Of a DNA stretch of 64,000 nucleotides, positions 8,817 to 18,794 are shown piece by piece. Source of the stretch: Corynebacterium afermentans subsp. afermentans (lineage in GTDB: Bacteria; Actinomycetota; Actinomycetes; Mycobacteriales; Mycobacteriaceae). Under the pieces are notes generated by a model. The model was not told where the DNA came from and searched no databases. It saw nothing but the letters and a program-made list of their open reading frames with translations. A program made the translations under genes and the position numbers. The stretch is taken from contig NZ_CP046606.1 of assembly GCF_030408355.1 (NCBI RefSeq), forward strand, positions 1,736,001-1,800,000. The letters run 5' to 3'. Every line of letters begins with the position of its first letter. Positions within the stretch are counted from its first letter, which is position 1.

Positions 8817-9798
8817 GCCGGCCCAGCGCCTTCGGGTCCTGCTGCCAGTTCTTCAGCACCTTCACGCGCACGTCCAGGTAGACGTTTCGCCCGGTCAGCT
8901 CGATGATCTGCTTGCGGGCGCGGTGCACGATGCCGCTGAGGCGCCGCCCGTCCGGGCCTTCGATGATGCGTTTTTGGCCCGGGCGCTCCAGGTAGAGCAC
9001 AGCGTAGATCATGGTGCGCTGCGGGTTGTCCGGGTCCGGGTGCATCTCGTCGATTTGGACGGCGACGGAGTGCGGCAGTTCGTCGCGAAGCCCCTGCAGC
9101 GCCTCCTCGCGGATCAGCTCCGCGATGCGCGTTTCCATGTCCTCGTCCGTGGTGTGGTCTTCCGGGTAGAAGCGCGGGCCCTCCGGCAACTGGCCGACGA
9201 GCACGTCGAGCAGCACGTCGATCTGCACCTGCTCCGTAGCCGAGACCGGCACCAAATCCGCGTCTGGGCCCAACAGCTCGTGCAGCTCCAGCAGGCGCTC
9301 GCCGACTGTGTCCTTGGTGGTTTTGTCCAGCTTGGTCACGATGCCCACGATCGGCGTGTTCGGCTTCGTCTCCCGGATCTGCTCCAGAATGTAGCGGTCG
9401 CCGGGGCCGATCTTCTCGTCCGCAGGCACCGTAAACCCGATGACGTCCACGTCGGCGAAGGTGTCCTTGACCACGTCGTTGAGACGCTCGCCCAGCAGCG
9501 TGCGCGGGCGGTGAATGCCCGGGGTGTCCACGACGATGACCTGCGCGTCGTCGCGGTTGATCACGCCGCGGATGGGGTGGCGGGTGGTTTCCGGCTGATC
9601 CGCCATAATCGCGATCTTCTCCCCCACCATCGCGTTGGTCAGCGTGGACTTGCCGGTGTTCGGGCGGCCCACAAAGCTGACGAACCCCGACCTGAAGCCC
9701 TCCGGGGTGTCAGTGAAGCCGCCGGCGTCGGCGCGCTCGACATCGTTCGCGCTGGCGTCTGCGGGCAGATCGTCCGGGAAATCGGGGAAGTCGTTCAT
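8806..9798 (-). CDS. era: GTPase Era
   Basis: 330 residues, longer than the ~300 typical because of an acidic N-terminal extension (about 1-35). G1 is GRPNTGKST (44-52), G3 is DTPGIHRP, G4 is TKLD, and the C-terminal KH RNA-binding domain has GPDGRRLSGIVHRARKQI. Era binds the 3' end of 16S rRNA and helps 30S maturation. ATG 9798 starts it. In many actinobacteria era directly follows the CNNM/ybeY genes; here three unrelated genes (9938-12960) have been placed between. Confidence 0.95.
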   Translation of the reverse strand: MNDFPDFPDDLPADASANDVERADAGGFTDTPEGFRSGFVSFVGRPNTGKSTLTNAMVGEKIAIMADQPETTRHPIRGVINRDDAQVIVVDTPGIHRPRTLLGERLNDVVKDTFADVDVIGFTVPADEKIGPGDRYILEQIRETKPNTPIVGIVTKLDKTTKDTVGERLLELHELLGPDADLVPVSATEQVQIDVLLDVLVGQLPEGPRFYPEDHTTDEDMETRIAELIREEALQGLRDELPHSVAVQIDEMHPDPDNPQRTMIYAVLYLERPGQKRIIEGPDGRRLSGIVHRARKQIIELTGRNVYLDVRVKVLKNWQQDPKALGRLGF

Positions 9799-9837
9799 GG
9801 CCTGGGATTCTACCTGTCAAGCCCTGATTGGTTTAGC

Positions 9838-9885
9838 TGTGGACAACCGTGTTGTAGCGGCGGCTTTTGGCGGTGCTTATCCACA
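9838..9885. promoter_or_regulatory. two facing DnaA-box-like sequences before an HNH gene
   Basis: TTGTCCACA (minus strand, 9838-9846) and TTATCCACA (plus strand, 9877-9885) face each other 30 bp apart, within the larger inverted repeat CTGTGGA...TCCACAG. Both match the actinobacterial DnaA box. They sit in the gap between era and the HNH gene and may mark the edge of an inserted unit rather than a replication site. Confidence 0.5.
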
Positions 9886-9937
9886 GATTTTGATTTGGGT
9901 CTTGTTCGGGTTGTGTGGCCGCCATAGCTTCTGGGCC

Positions 9938-10975
9938 ATGAACTTCACCGACTTTGTCACCGCAGGCGTGCGTGTACTCGCCGACTTCGACCGCGACACC
10001 GCTATGGCCGCCGGCCTGTCCACCGGCCGGGTACGCGACCTGGCCCGGGTGCACCACACCTACTTTGGGCCGACCCAGTTCACCCGCAAACAACGCGACG
10101 CTTTAGCCGCCGCCGAGGGCTTACCGGTCGACCAACTCATCCACATCGAGAAAGAACTGCTCGCCGTCGAAGGGGCCGCGGAACGCTGGCGCATCCGCTT
10201 AGACCTGGTGCGCCACCGCGGCTCGTATCGGGCCTTAACCAAGCGCATCAAGCGGCTGATCAAACAACCCGTCAAACCAGCCCCACCCTCGTGCAGGTTT
10301 AGCCGCTCCAAGGCGGGCATGCGCACCATGATCCTGACCTACAACGAGCGCGACCTGGCCGATCTTGAGCACCTGCTGCGCAAACTCATCGACGCCGACG
10401 CCCCAGCCGCCGCCCAAATGGCCCACACGCTTATCGGGATCCTGCGCGACGGCAAAGGCATACCGAAGGCGAATTTCCGGCCGATCATCCTGGTGCCGAT
10501 CGCCGACTGGGCCCGCATCCAATCCGGCCACGCAGACGAAGTCACCCTGATCTGCACCGACGGCACCACCATGACAGGGGCCGAATACATGGCGCACGAA
10601 TTCGGCGACGTGTTAGAAGTCGCCGCGTTCCACCCCCAAGAAGGACCGGTCAACCTCTACCACGCAAAGCGCTGCGCCAACCCCAAACAAAAGACCATGT
10701 CGAAGCTGCTCTGCCCGGCCTGTGCATTTCCCGACTGCAAACACTCCGCCGAAACCACCCAAACACACCACATCAACGCATGGCGCTACGGCGGGATGAC
10801 CAACATGGACAACCTCGCCGAACTCTGCCCCTTCCACAACGGGGTCAACGCCGACAACCGGCACGGCCCGTTCGGCTACATCGACAACCCCAACGCCCGC
10901 ATCCACTGGGTCGCCCCCAACGGCACCAAAGTCCCCATGACCACCCCAGGCGCGATGGAGCTGCTCTTCGACTAA
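9938..10975 (+). CDS. HNH endonuclease signature protein (13E12/DUF222-like)
   Basis: 345 residues. An N-terminal helical region (about 1-200) precedes a C-terminal HNH nuclease fold with zinc-type cysteines: CPAC and CK around 260-270, then THHINAWRYGG, NMDNLAELCPFHN and an RHGPFGY tail. Members are abundant and variable in copy number in Corynebacterium and Mycobacterium genomes and behave as solitary mobile or selfish genes; their biological role is not established. ATG 9938 fits the start of the conserved region; the open frame further left overlaps era. It sits between two housekeeping blocks and is flanked by an inverted repeat at its 5' side and a hairpin terminator at its 3' side, consistent with acquisition as a cassette. 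Confidence 0.85.
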   Translation: MNFTDFVTAGVRVLADFDRDTAMAAGLSTGRVRDLARVHHTYFGPTQFTRKQRDALAAAEGLPVDQLIHIEKELLAVEGAAERWRIRLDLVRHRGSYRALTKRIKRLIKQPVKPAPPSCRFSRSKAGMRTMILTYNERDLADLEHLLRKLIDADAPAAAQMAHTLIGILRDGKGIPKANFRPIILVPIADWARIQSGHADEVTLICTDGTTMTGAEYMAHEFGDVLEVAAFHPQEGPVNLYHAKRCANPKQKTMSKLLCPACAFPDCKHSAETTQTHHINAWRYGGMTNMDNLAELCPFHNGVNADNRHGPFGYIDNPNARIHWVAPNGTKVPMTTPGAMELLFD

Positions 10976-10992
10976 CCACCACACACCGAAAA

Positions 10993-11011
10993 CCCGCCCC
11001 GAAAGGGCGGG
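10993..11011 (-). terminator. hairpin terminator between HNH gene and pdxY
   Basis: A 7-bp GC stem (CCCGCCC/GGGCGGG) with a CGAAA loop. On the minus strand it is followed by TTTT, so it works best for pdxY; plus-strand transcripts of the HNH gene may also stop here. Confidence 0.75.
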
Positions 11012-11034
11012 CATACAGGCATGCCCAAAAACAG

Positions 11035-11886
11035 CTAGAGGGCCTCGACCTCGAATTGGAGCTGCGGGTTGGCGTAGAAGTCCTGCGCCTCCACCAGCTT
11101 GAGCTCCGGCGAGTCGGCCTCGAGGGTCACGCGCAGCAGGTCGTAGACCGAAGACGCCGTCTTGGCCAGCGAGTCCTTCGCGTCGCGGCCGCGGAGGTAG
11201 TGGCCGGTGAACAGCGCGGCAGTGACGTCGCCGGAGCCGTTGCGCTTGAACGGCAGGCGCGGGGTGCGCACGATCCACTTACCGTGGTCGTCGACGGCGA
11301 TCATCTCCACCGCGTCCTCGGGCGTCTCCGGGCGCTTAACCGACGTGACCAGCACGGTGGACGGGCCCATCTCGCGGGCGGCGTCGACGGCGGCCAGGGT
11401 GGAGTCGAGGTCGGTGACGTCGCGCTCGGTCAAATACCCCAGCTCAAACTGGTTCGGGGTGATGATGTCCGCCGCCGGCACGATCGTGGAGCGGAACAAC
11501 GGCGGGATCGTGTCGGCGACGAAGCAGCCGGACGTCGCCGAGCCCATCACCGGGTCGCAAGTGTAGATGGCGTCGGGGTTCTCCGCCTTGATGTCGCGCA
11601 CGGTGCCCACGATCACGTCGGCGATTTCGGGGGATGCCTGGTAGCCGGTGAGGATGCCGTCGATAAGCGGGAATGCGCCCCGGTCCTTGACGCCTGCGAG
11701 CACCGCGGCGACGTCGTCGGCAGGGATGATAGGCCCGCCCCACGCGCCGTAGCCGGTGTGGTTGGAGTAGTTCACCGTGTACACCGGCCACACCTCGTGG
11801 CCGATGCGCTGCAAAGGAAAGACCGCTGCCGAGTTGCCGACATGGCCATACGCGACAGCGGACTGGATGGAGAGAATGTTGCTCAT
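11035..11886 (-). CDS. pdxY: pyridoxal kinase PdxY
   Basis: 283 residues, PfkB/ribokinase superfamily. It phosphorylates pyridoxal (and perhaps pyridoxine) to feed PLP salvage. Marks: NILSIQSAVAYGHVGNSAA at the N-terminus, DPVMG, TPNQFELGYLTE, and the anion-hole/catalytic GSGDVTAALFTG near 226-237. ATG 11886 lies 6 nt after TAAAAT, a -10 box that overlaps the stop of the dehydrogenase upstream, so transcription may be independent and leaderless. The hairpin at 10993 ends it. The PLP product would serve enzymes such as AecD in this window, but there is no direct linkage. One GTCGATAAGC copy encodes LID at 11659. Confidence 0.92.
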   Translation of the reverse strand: MSNILSIQSAVAYGHVGNSAAVFPLQRIGHEVWPVYTVNYSNHTGYGAWGGPIIPADDVAAVLAGVKDRGAFPLIDGILTGYQASPEIADVIVGTVRDIKAENPDAIYTCDPVMGSATSGCFVADTIPPLFRSTIVPAADIITPNQFELGYLTERDVTDLDSTLAAVDAAREMGPSTVLVTSVKRPETPEDAVEMIAVDDHGKWIVRTPRLPFKRNGSGDVTAALFTGHYLRGRDAKDSLAKTASSVYDLLRVTLEADSPELKLVEAQDFYANPQLQFEVEAL

Positions 11887-11895
11887 ACGAGCATT

Positions 11896-12960
11896 TTAGA
11901 GCTCCGGCGACACCAGGATCTTCACGGCGGTCTCGTTGCGGTTGATCAGGGTGTCGAAGCCCTCGTCAACGACACCGTCGAAGCCGATCTTGCCGGTGAT
12001 GAACGGCTTGAGGTCGACCTTGCCCTCCTCGACGAGCTTGATGGTCTGCTCGTGGTCGTGGGCGTAGCCGATGATGCCGCGGATGGTCAGCTCCTTCATC
12101 ACCACGGCGTGGATGTCCAGCTCGGCCTTCTTGGACCAGATGGACTCGACGACCAGGGTGCCCTTGAGCTTCAAGCAATCGACGAGCTGGTCAAGCACGA
12201 CGTTGACGGAGGTGCACTCGAAGGCAGCGTCGACGCCCTTGCCGTCGGTGATCTTCTGCACCTCTTCCTTGAGGTCCTGCTTGGACGGGTCGATGGCGTG
12301 GTCGGCGACACCGGCGTCGAGGGCCTTCTGGCGGCGCAGCTCGGAAAGCTCGGAGACGATCACGGTGCAGCCGTACGCCTTAGCGACGGCAGCCGTGAGC
12401 ACGCCAATCGGGCCAGCACCGCCGATGAGGACCACGTCGCCCTCGCCGGCCTCGGAGGCGACGAATGCGTGGTGGCCGACGGACAGCGGCTCGATGAGCG
12501 CGGCCTCGTCCAGCGGCACGTCGTTGTTGATCGGGTGGACCCAGCGGCGCTGCACCGCGACCTTCTCGGACAGGCCGCCACCACCACCGGCAAGGCCGAT
12601 GAAGTTCACGTCCGGGTGGAGGTTGTACGGGCCCGGCTCCTTCGGGTCGACATCGTCCGGAAGCACGTACGGCTCGACGACGACGTGCTGGCCGACCTCA
12701 AGATCGTCCACGCCCTCGCCCAGCGCGGCGACGACACCGGAGAACTCGTGGCCGAGCGTGACCGGCGGCTCCTCGCCGGTGATCGGGTGCGGGTGGCCCG
12801 GCTTCGGGCAGAAGATCGGGCCCTCCAGGTACTCGTGGAGGTCGGTGCCACAGATGCCGCACCAGGCGACGTCGATGAGCACCTCGCCCTTGCCTGCCTC
12901 CGGTGCGTCGATCTCCTCGACGCGGATGTCCTTCTGGCCGTAGTAACGCACAGCGCGCAT
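11896..12960 (-). CDS. zinc-dependent medium-chain dehydrogenase, (R,R)-butanediol dehydrogenase-like
   Basis: 354 residues. The catalytic zinc site shows as CGICGTDLHEY and GHEFSGVV, and the Rossmann fold as GGAGPIGVLTAAVAKAYG (about 175-192). This family oxidises 2,3-butanediol or reduces acetoin, using NAD(H). The long loop with PHPITGEEPPVTLGHE is typical of the butanediol subgroup, but sorbitol- or threonine-type substrates cannot be excluded. The usual four-cysteine structural zinc lobe is not seen in the region after residue 90. AGAGGAG lies 6 nt before ATG 12960; the frame is open to 12999 without a better site. It is followed on the same strand, 9 bp later, by pdxY. Confidence 0.87.
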   Translation of the reverse strand: MRAVRYYGQKDIRVEEIDAPEAGKGEVLIDVAWCGICGTDLHEYLEGPIFCPKPGHPHPITGEEPPVTLGHEFSGVVAALGEGVDDLEVGQHVVVEPYVLPDDVDPKEPGPYNLHPDVNFIGLAGGGGGLSEKVAVQRRWVHPINNDVPLDEAALIEPLSVGHHAFVASEAGEGDVVLIGGAGPIGVLTAAVAKAYGCTVIVSELSELRRQKALDAGVADHAIDPSKQDLKEEVQKITDGKGVDAAFECTSVNVVLDQLVDCLKLKGTLVVESIWSKKAELDIHAVVMKELTIRGIIGYAHDHEQTIKLVEEGKVDLKPFITGKIGFDGVVDEGFDTLINRNETAVKILVSPEL

Positions 12961-13019
12961 GTGAAGCTCCTCTCGGTAGAACAACCTGCTTACGTGCACA
13001 ATTCTACCGAAACGTAGGA

Positions 13020-14336
13020 CTAATCGCTGGGCAACGGCTCTGTGGGCTCGGCCACGGAGACCAGCACGGTGCGGGTCTTCACCCGGCCGCGGCGGTCGCG
13101 GCCGCCCTCGGCGGTGTAGCGCACCCCGGCGCGGAGAATGGAGGCGCCCGGCAACGGCACGCGCCCCAGCTCATACGACAACAGCCCCGCCACCGTGTCG
13201 ACGTTGTCGGTGACGTCCTCGGGGTATTCCAGCTCGTAATCCAGGTTGTCGGCAAGGTAGTCCACCAGGTCGTCCAACGGCAGGCGCGCCTGGACGCGGA
13301 ACAGGCGCGGCTCCACCTCGGTCACCGGGGCTTCCTCGTCCTCGTCGTATTCGTCGGTGATTTCGCCGACGATTTCTTCCAGCAGGTCCTCCATGGTGAG
13401 AAGACCTGCGACGGTGCCGTATTCGTCGATAAGTATCGCGATGTGCGTGTTCGACTGCTGCATCTCTTTGAGCAGCACGTCCAGCGGCTTCGAATCCGGG
13501 AGGAACAGCGGCTCGCGCATGAACTCGGTGATTTCGGTGGCGGGGTCGAGCGGGGTGCCGCGGTCGTCGAACATGTCCTTCAGGTACGCCACGCCGACGA
13601 TCTCGTCGACGCTCTCCCCGATCACCGGCACGCGCGAATGCCCCGAGCGCACCATGAGCGCGGTGGCCTGGCGGGCGGTTTTCTCGCCCTCGATCCACAC
13701 CATCTCCGGGCGCGGCACCATGACCTGGCGCGCGTAGCTGGACGCGAGGTCGAAGATGTTTTGGATCATGCGGCCCTCGGTGGTTTCCACCACGCCCTTT
13801 TCCTGGGCGACCTCGACCATCTCGCGCAGCTCGACCTCGGTGGCGTACGGCCCGTCGCGGAAGTCCTCGCCGGGGTGGAACAGGTTGCCAACCCAGATCA
13901 ACAGCTTTGCGACGGGCCCGAGCACCGCCTGGAACACCCCCAGACCCTGGGCCGCTTTCAGCGAAATGGTGTAGGGGTTGCGCTTGCCCGCGGTGCGCGC
14001 GAACACCCCGACGATGGAAAATTGCAGCAGCGTGACGACGACCACCGCCACCGCGATCGCCCACCCATCGGAGTCGAGCAGGTCCATGGCAAGCATCGCA
14101 CCGGTGACGGACGCGAGGACATCCAGGACCGTTTTCACCAGGACGAGCGTGTTGACGTGGTTCGCGCGGTGGTCCACCACCCGCAGAAGCGCCTCGGCGC
14201 CCGGGGTGTCGTCTTTGACCATGCCCTCGACGCGGGCGCGCGAGATCGGCGCCAGCGCCGATTCGATCGAGCCGAGCAGGCCGGACAGCAACAGCGCGGC
14301 GATGGTGATGGCCGCGTAGACGAAGGTCAGCGTCAC
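13020..14336 (-). CDS. CNNM/CorC (HlyC-type) hemolysin-family membrane protein
   Basis: 438 residues. An N-terminal DUF21/CNNM membrane domain has three to four helices (about 5-30, 60-85, 90-115, 130-160). Two CBS domains (about 195-320: [45 protein letters not shown]) and a CorC/HlyC C-terminal domain (about 335-425) follow. Members act in magnesium/cobalt export, and the hemolysin name is historical. The start is GTG 14336 overlapping the ybeY TGA (GTGA), so the two are translationally coupled. The homologue in Mycobacterium tuberculosis sits at the same place next to ybeY. Confidence 0.92.
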   Translation of the reverse strand: MTLTFVYAAITIAALLLSGLLGSIESALAPISRARVEGMVKDDTPGAEALLRVVDHRANHVNTLVLVKTVLDVLASVTGAMLAMDLLDSDGWAIAVAVVVVTLLQFSIVGVFARTAGKRNPYTISLKAAQGLGVFQAVLGPVAKLLIWVGNLFHPGEDFRDGPYATEVELREMVEVAQEKGVVETTEGRMIQNIFDLASSYARQVMVPRPEMVWIEGEKTARQATALMVRSGHSRVPVIGESVDEIVGVAYLKDMFDDRGTPLDPATEITEFMREPLFLPDSKPLDVLLKEMQQSNTHIAILIDEYGTVAGLLTMEDLLEEIVGEITDEYDEDEEAPVTEVEPRLFRVQARLPLDDLVDYLADNLDYELEYPEDVTDNVDTVAGLLSYELGRVPLPGASILRAGVRYTAEGGRDRRGRVKTRTVLVSVAEPTEPLPSD

Positions 14337-14899
14337 TCGGCGCCCTTCATCAACTTATCCAGCTCGTCGCGGTCCGCGGCCGACGGGAAGGCGTGCGCGC
14401 CGGTCGGCTTCGGCTGGTACTCCACGCCGCGGCGTTTCAGGTCGTCGTACCAGTCCGCCAAGATCTCGTTTTGCAGGGCGAACATCTCGCGCTCGTCTTT
14501 CGGCTCGATGTGGTCGTAGCCCAAAAGGTGCAGCACGCCGTGGACGGTGAGCAGCGCCATCTCGTGCGCCAGGTCGTGGCCGGCCATCTCCGCCTGCTTG
14601 CGGTCGTAGGCCGGGCACAGGATGATGTCGCCGAGCATCGCCGGTCCCGGCATGTCCGCGTCGGGGCGGCCGCCGCCGGGGGTCAGCTCATCCATGGGAA
14701 AGCTCATCACGTCCGTGGGGCCCTCCAGGTCCATCCAGCGCACGTGCAGATCTGCCATCGTGGCTTCGTCCACGAGCGTGATGGTGGCCTCGGTTTCGGG
14801 GTGGACGTCCATGGAGCGCATGGCGAACGACGCGACGTCGATAAGCATTTGCTCATTGACCTCCGCCTCGCCGGACTCATTTAGCACTTCAATGCTCAC
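14333..14899 (-). CDS. ybeY: endoribonuclease YbeY (16S rRNA maturation)
   Basis: 188 residues. The zinc site [11 protein letters not shown] (about 121-131) is intact, and DVMSFPMDE precedes it as usual. YbeY is a single-strand RNase needed for 16S 3'-end maturation and 70S quality control. It has a longer C-terminal extension than E. coli YbeY ([20 protein letters not shown]). GTG 14899 overlaps the phoH stop (GTGA), and its own stop overlaps the CNNM start, giving a three-gene coupled chain phoH-ybeY-CNNM. A GTCGATAAGC copy lies at 14837 (LID). Confidence 0.94.
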   Translation of the reverse strand: MSIEVLNESGEAEVNEQMLIDVASFAMRSMDVHPETEATITLVDEATMADLHVRWMDLEGPTDVMSFPMDELTPGGGRPDADMPGPAMLGDIILCPAYDRKQAEMAGHDLAHEMALLTVHGVLHLLGYDHIEPKDEREMFALQNEILADWYDDLKRRGVEYQPKPTGAHAFPSAADRDELDKLMKGAE

Positions 14900-15918
14900 T
14901 GGTTCGCCTCCGCTTCCCGCTCGGCCTCGATCGCCTGCTGGCGCTTCTCGTAGCGCAGGGCGTTCTGCGCGTCGTGGCGGTCGTACGCTGCGACAATGCG
15001 CGAAATCAGGTGGTGGCGCACCACGTCGCCGGCGCCGAGCTCCTGGAACGAAATGTCGTCGATGTCCGCGAGGATGCGCCGCGCCACCCGCAAGCCCGAG
15101 ACGGTGCCGCGCGGCAAATCCACCTGGGACGTATCACCCGTGACCACCATCTTCGAGCCGAAGCCGAGGCGGGTGAGGAACATCTTCATCTGCGCGCCGG
15201 TCGTGTTCTGCGCCTCATCCAGGATGACAAACGCGTCCGAGAGCGTACGCCCGCGCATGTAGGCCAGGGGCGCGACCTCGATGATGCCGGCCTCGATGAG
15301 CTTCGGAATGGCCTCCGGGTCCATCATGTCGCGCAGCGAGTCGTACAACGGGCGCAGGTACGGGTCGATCTTGTCCGAAAGCGTGCCGGGCAAAAAGCCG
15401 AGCTTCTCGCCCGCCTCCACCGCCGGGCGGGTCAAAATGATGCGTTTGACCTCTTTGTTCTGCAGCGCCTGGACCGACTTCGCCACCGCGAGGTAGGTCT
15501 TGCCGGAGCCGGCAGGCCCGATGCCGAAGGTGATGGTGTTGTCGTCGATCGCGTCGACGTAGGCGCGCTGGCCGGCCGTCTTCGGGCGGATGACCTTGCC
15601 GCGGCGCGAGATGATCTCCTCGCCGAGGATGTCGGTCACGGACCCGGGCGCCTCGGCCTCCATGATGCGCACCGCCTGGATCACGGTGTCCACCCCCAGC
15701 GGGACGCCGCGGCGCGCCATGGACTCAAGCTCCTCGACGACGCGCAGCGCGTGCGCCGCCTGCTCCGCGTGCCCCTTGACGGTCAGCTCGGTGCCGCGGG
15801 CATGGAAACCCACCCCGAGCTGGTCCTCTAGAACCCGCAGGTTGTCGTCGTTGATCCCCAGGACGGACTGTGCGTACGCCGAGTCGAGTTCGACCTTGCG
15901 CGTCACCATTTCTTCCAT
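14896..15918 (-). CDS. phoH: PhoH-family ATPase
   Basis: 340 residues. An N-terminal KH-like region (about 5-75) is followed by the PhoH P-loop domain: Walker [27 protein letters not shown], Walker [12 protein letters not shown]. PhoH-like proteins are RNA-linked ATPases/helicases that pair with YbeY, and here the genes are coupled. ATG 15918 was chosen: a TAGGGT -10 box ends 8 nt before it, suggesting a leaderless start separate from rsmE. An in-frame ATG at 15909 is possible. Confidence 0.93.
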   Translation of the reverse strand: MEEMVTRKVELDSAYAQSVLGINDDNLRVLEDQLGVGFHARGTELTVKGHAEQAAHALRVVEELESMARRGVPLGVDTVIQAVRIMEAEAPGSVTDILGEEIISRRGKVIRPKTAGQRAYVDAIDDNTITFGIGPAGSGKTYLAVAKSVQALQNKEVKRIILTRPAVEAGEKLGFLPGTLSDKIDPYLRPLYDSLRDMMDPEAIPKLIEAGIIEVAPLAYMRGRTLSDAFVILDEAQNTTGAQMKMFLTRLGFGSKMVVTGDTSQVDLPRGTVSGLRVARRILADIDDISFQELGAGDVVRHHLISRIVAAYDRHDAQNALRYEKRQQAIEAEREAEANQ

Positions 15919-15929
15919 GGGGGCCAACC

Positions 15930-16631
15930 CTACCAGCGGGAGGTCAACGCCCCGATGGCGCAAAGCCCCGCAAACGCCGCCGAGGCGGTGCGCAGCACCT
16001 CGGGCCCGAGCCTGACCGGGCGCGCGCCGAGGACCTCCAGTTCGTCCTCGCCGATACCGCCTTCGGGCCCGACGATCAGCCACACGTCTTCGCCGAATTC
16101 GACGTCGCGGATTGAGTCGGTGGCGTCCTCGTGCAAAACCAACGCGAGTTCCGCGTCACGGACGAGATCTGCCAGCTGGTTCGTGGTCACCGGGTCGCGC
16201 ACCTCCGGCACCCACGCCCGGCGCGCCTGCTTCGCGCTGGCCAAAGCCTGCGCGCGCCACTTCTCCACCTGCTTGGCCTGCTTGTTCGCCGGCCACCGCG
16301 CGATGGTGCGGTGCGAAATCCACGGCACGATCCGGTCGGCCCCGGCCTGCACAGCCAGGTCCACGGCCAGCTCCGCGCGCTCGCCTTTGGGCACCGCCTG
16401 CACCACCGTCACGCGCGGCGTGGGTTGCGGCACGAACTGCTGCTTTTCGACGACTCCGTCAACCCGACCAGGCCCCACCGACGTGACGCGGGTGACGGCG
16501 GTGGTCCCTTGGCCGTCGATAAGCATGATGTGCTCGCCGGGTGCAATGCGCTTGACGTGGGCGTGCTTGGCCTCTTTACCAGTGAGTACCCCGGCGGCCG
16601 GGTCCTCGGTGAGGAAATACGGCAGGCTCAT
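15930..16631 (-). CDS. rsmE: 16S rRNA m3U1498 methyltransferase RsmE
   Basis: 233 residues of the SPOUT methyltransferase fold. The N-terminal PUA-like domain (about 1-70) has [10 protein letters not shown]. The C-terminal knot has [15 protein letters not shown] (about 186-200) and [16 protein letters not shown], which bind S-adenosylmethionine. It methylates U1498 of 16S rRNA. ATG 16631 overlaps the dnaJ stop (ATGA), so it is translated with dnaJ. A GTCGATAAGC copy lies at 16515 (MLIDGQG). Confidence 0.94.
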   Translation of the reverse strand: MSLPYFLTEDPAAGVLTGKEAKHAHVKRIAPGEHIMLIDGQGTTAVTRVTSVGPGRVDGVVEKQQFVPQPTPRVTVVQAVPKGERAELAVDLAVQAGADRIVPWISHRTIARWPANKQAKQVEKWRAQALASAKQARRAWVPEVRDPVTTNQLADLVRDAELALVLHEDATDSIRDVEFGEDVWLIVGPEGGIGEDELEVLGARPVRLGPEVLRTASAAFAGLCAIGALTSRW

Positions 16632-17761
16632 CGGCGGAAGCGGTCACGCATGCGGGAGAAGAAGCCCTCGCCGTGCTCGACGGACTCGACGTGGACCTCC
16701 GGGTTGTCCGGGTGGCCGTCGCGCAGGTCGGTCAAGGCGGCGCGCTCGTCGTTGGTCAGGGCGGTGGGCACGGTGACCTGGACGTGGGCGATCATGTCGC
16801 CGGCGCCCTCGGCGCGCAGCCTCGGCATGCCCTCGCCGGGCAGGTGGATCGTGTCGCCGGGCTGGGTGCCGCCGGGCACGTCGATCGTGGTCTGCTTACC
16901 GGAGAGGTTGTCCACGGTCAGCTCAGTGCCGAGCGCTGCGTCGTACATCGGCACGGTCAGACGCACGTGCAGGTCGTTGTTCTCGCGCACGAACACCGGG
17001 TGCGGTTTGACCTGCACCTCCACGTAGAGGTCGCCGGCGGGGCCGCCGCCGTGGCCGACCTCGCCTTGGTCCGCCATGCGGATGCGCATGCCGGAGTTGA
17101 TGCCGGCGGGAATGTTCACCGTCAGGTCGCGGGTGGTGCGCACGCGGCCGTCGCCGGCGCACTGGGTGCACGGGTCCTTGATCACTTCGCCGTAGCCGTG
17201 GCAGGTGGGGCACTCGCGGGTGGTCATGACGTTGCCCAAGAACGACTGCTGCATCTCCTGGACCTGGCCCGCGCCGCCGCAGGTGCCGCAGGGCACCGGC
17301 TTCGCCTCGGTTTTGGAGCCGGTGCCGTGGCACTTCTCGCACAGCACGGCGGTGTCCACGGTGACGTCCTTCTTCACACCCGCGAAGGCTTCTTCGAGCG
17401 TGATGGCGGTGCGCAGCAGCGCGTCGTTGCCCGGCTGCACGCGCGAGCGGGGCTGGCGGGCACCGCCGCCGCCGAAGAACGCCTCGAAGATGTCGCCGAG
17501 TCCCCCGCCGCCGAAACCGGCAGCGCCACCCATGCCGCCGCCGGCCTCCATCGGGTCGCCGCCGCGGTCCACGATCGCGCGCTTCTGCGGATCCAGCAGC
17601 ACCTCCTGGGCGGCCGCGATCTCCGCGAACTTCTCGGCCGCCTCCTCGGACGGGTTGACGTCCGGGTGGTACTTGCGCGCCAGTTTGCGGTACGCCTTTT
17701 TAATCTCCTGCTCGGTGGCTTCCTGGTCCACGCCGAGGATGCCGTAGTAATCGCGAGCCAT
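16628..17761 (-). CDS. dnaJ: chaperone DnaJ (DnaJ2 type)
   Basis: 377 residues. A J domain (1-65) carries the HPD motif at 32-34. A Gly/Phe-rich linker (70-95) follows, then four CxxCxGxG-type zinc modules (about 140-210: [32 protein letters not shown]) and the substrate-binding C-terminal domains. It stimulates DnaK ATPase and hands over unfolded clients. Placement directly after hrcA marks it as the second actinobacterial DnaJ. AAGGGA lies a few bases before ATG 17761. The hrcA stop is 10 bp upstream, so the two form an operon. Confidence 0.95.
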   Translation of the reverse strand: MARDYYGILGVDQEATEQEIKKAYRKLARKYHPDVNPSEEAAEKFAEIAAAQEVLLDPQKRAIVDRGGDPMEAGGGMGGAAGFGGGGLGDIFEAFFGGGGARQPRSRVQPGNDALLRTAITLEEAFAGVKKDVTVDTAVLCEKCHGTGSKTEAKPVPCGTCGGAGQVQEMQQSFLGNVMTTRECPTCHGYGEVIKDPCTQCAGDGRVRTTRDLTVNIPAGINSGMRIRMADQGEVGHGGGPAGDLYVEVQVKPHPVFVRENNDLHVRLTVPMYDAALGTELTVDNLSGKQTTIDVPGGTQPGDTIHLPGEGMPRLRAEGAGDMIAHVQVTVPTALTNDERAALTDLRDGHPDNPEVHVESVEHGEGFFSRMRDRFRR

Positions 17762-17771
17762 ATCTTCCCTT

Positions 17772-18785
17772 CTATTCGCCCCGCAAGATGCGGCTGATGT
17801 AGCGGGCCACGGTGGCAACCTTTTGCATGGTACCGGGGTAGTCCATGTGGGTCGGACCCACTACCCCGAGGCCGCCGAGTGCTTCGTCGCCCGAGCCGTA
17901 CGCTGTTGTAACAATCGAGGCGTGTGAAAATTCCTCGTCCTCGTTTTCGCGCCCGATGCGCACGCTCACCCGCTCGAGCTCTTGTGCGCCGGCCAGTAGC
18001 TTCAGCACCACCACCTGCTGCTCAAGCGCATCAATCACGCCCTGCAAGCCTCCCGACGGCACGACCAAGTTCGACGAGCCCGCAATGATCAGCCGGTCCG
18101 GCGCCGCGTCCACCAGCGTGGTGATCAGCACTTCTGCGGCGCGTGAGGTGGGGTCGGCGAGGTGGGGCGGAGCTTTCGTCGATAAGCGAGAAAGCGCCTC
18201 GGAGGCGTCGCGCATGGTTTGGCCCACTAGGGCCTCGTTGAGCAGGTCGCGCAGCAGCCGCACTCCCTCCGGCCCGATCGGCGCCGAAAGCTCCACGTTG
18301 CGCTGGTCCACACGCCCCGCGTCGGTGATCAGCACGAGCAGCAGCCGCGTCGGAGTGAGCTCCACCACCTCGCAGTGCTTCACGCGCGAGACGGTCAGCG
18401 TGGGCAGCTGCACCACCGCCGCCTGGTTGGTCAGCTGTGCGAGCAGCTGCACAGAGCGGCGCAGCACGTCCTCCAAATCCACGCCGTTTTCCAAAAAGTC
18501 CAAAATGGCGTGGCGCTCGGCGGCGCTCAACGGCTTGACGTCGTGCAGCGCGTCCACGAACGCGCGGTAGCCGGCCTCGGTGGGGATGCGGCCCGACGAG
18601 GCGTGGGTCTGCGAGATGTAGCCCTGCTGCTCCAGCACCGCCATGTCGTTGCGCACCGTTGCGGACGATACCCCCATCTTGTGACGCTCCACCAGGGATT
18701 TCGACCCCACCGGCTCCTGGCTGGCAATGTAGTCCGCCACGATCGCGCGCAGCACCGCTTGGCGCCGCTGGTCCGCAGTACCCAT
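17772..18785 (-). CDS. hrcA: heat-inducible transcription repressor HrcA
   Basis: 337 residues. An N-terminal winged helix (about 1-75; [49 protein letters not shown] in pieces) is followed by the GAF-like inserted dimer domain. HrcA binds CIRCE operators of groE-type operons and is kept active by GroEL. No CIRCE copy was seen in this window, so its targets lie elsewhere. A strong AAGGAGG lies 4 nt before ATG 18785. It heads the hrcA-dnaJ-rsmE group and follows hemW by 9 bp. Confidence 0.95.
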   Translation of the reverse strand: MGTADQRRQAVLRAIVADYIASQEPVGSKSLVERHKMGVSSATVRNDMAVLEQQGYISQTHASSGRIPTEAGYRAFVDALHDVKPLSAAERHAILDFLENGVDLEDVLRRSVQLLAQLTNQAAVVQLPTLTVSRVKHCEVVELTPTRLLLVLITDAGRVDQRNVELSAPIGPEGVRLLRDLLNEALVGQTMRDASEALSRLSTKAPPHLADPTSRAAEVLITTLVDAAPDRLIIAGSSNLVVPSGGLQGVIDALEQQVVVLKLLAGAQELERVSVRIGRENEDEEFSHASIVTTAYGSGDEALGGLGVVGPTHMDYPGTMQKVATVARYISRILRGE

Positions 18786-18794
18786 AACGCCTCC

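Noticed and set aside
9838..9885. A replication origin at the two DnaA-like boxes
   Set aside because: There are only two boxes, no AT-rich unwinding region and no dnaA/dnaN/gyrB neighbours; the genes around match a non-origin locus.
10780..13017. A 745-codon plus-strand open frame opposite pdxY and the dehydrogenase
   Set aside because: It is explained as the reverse frame of two clearly recognised genes; the product is low-complexity Arg/Val/Asp-rich with no motif.
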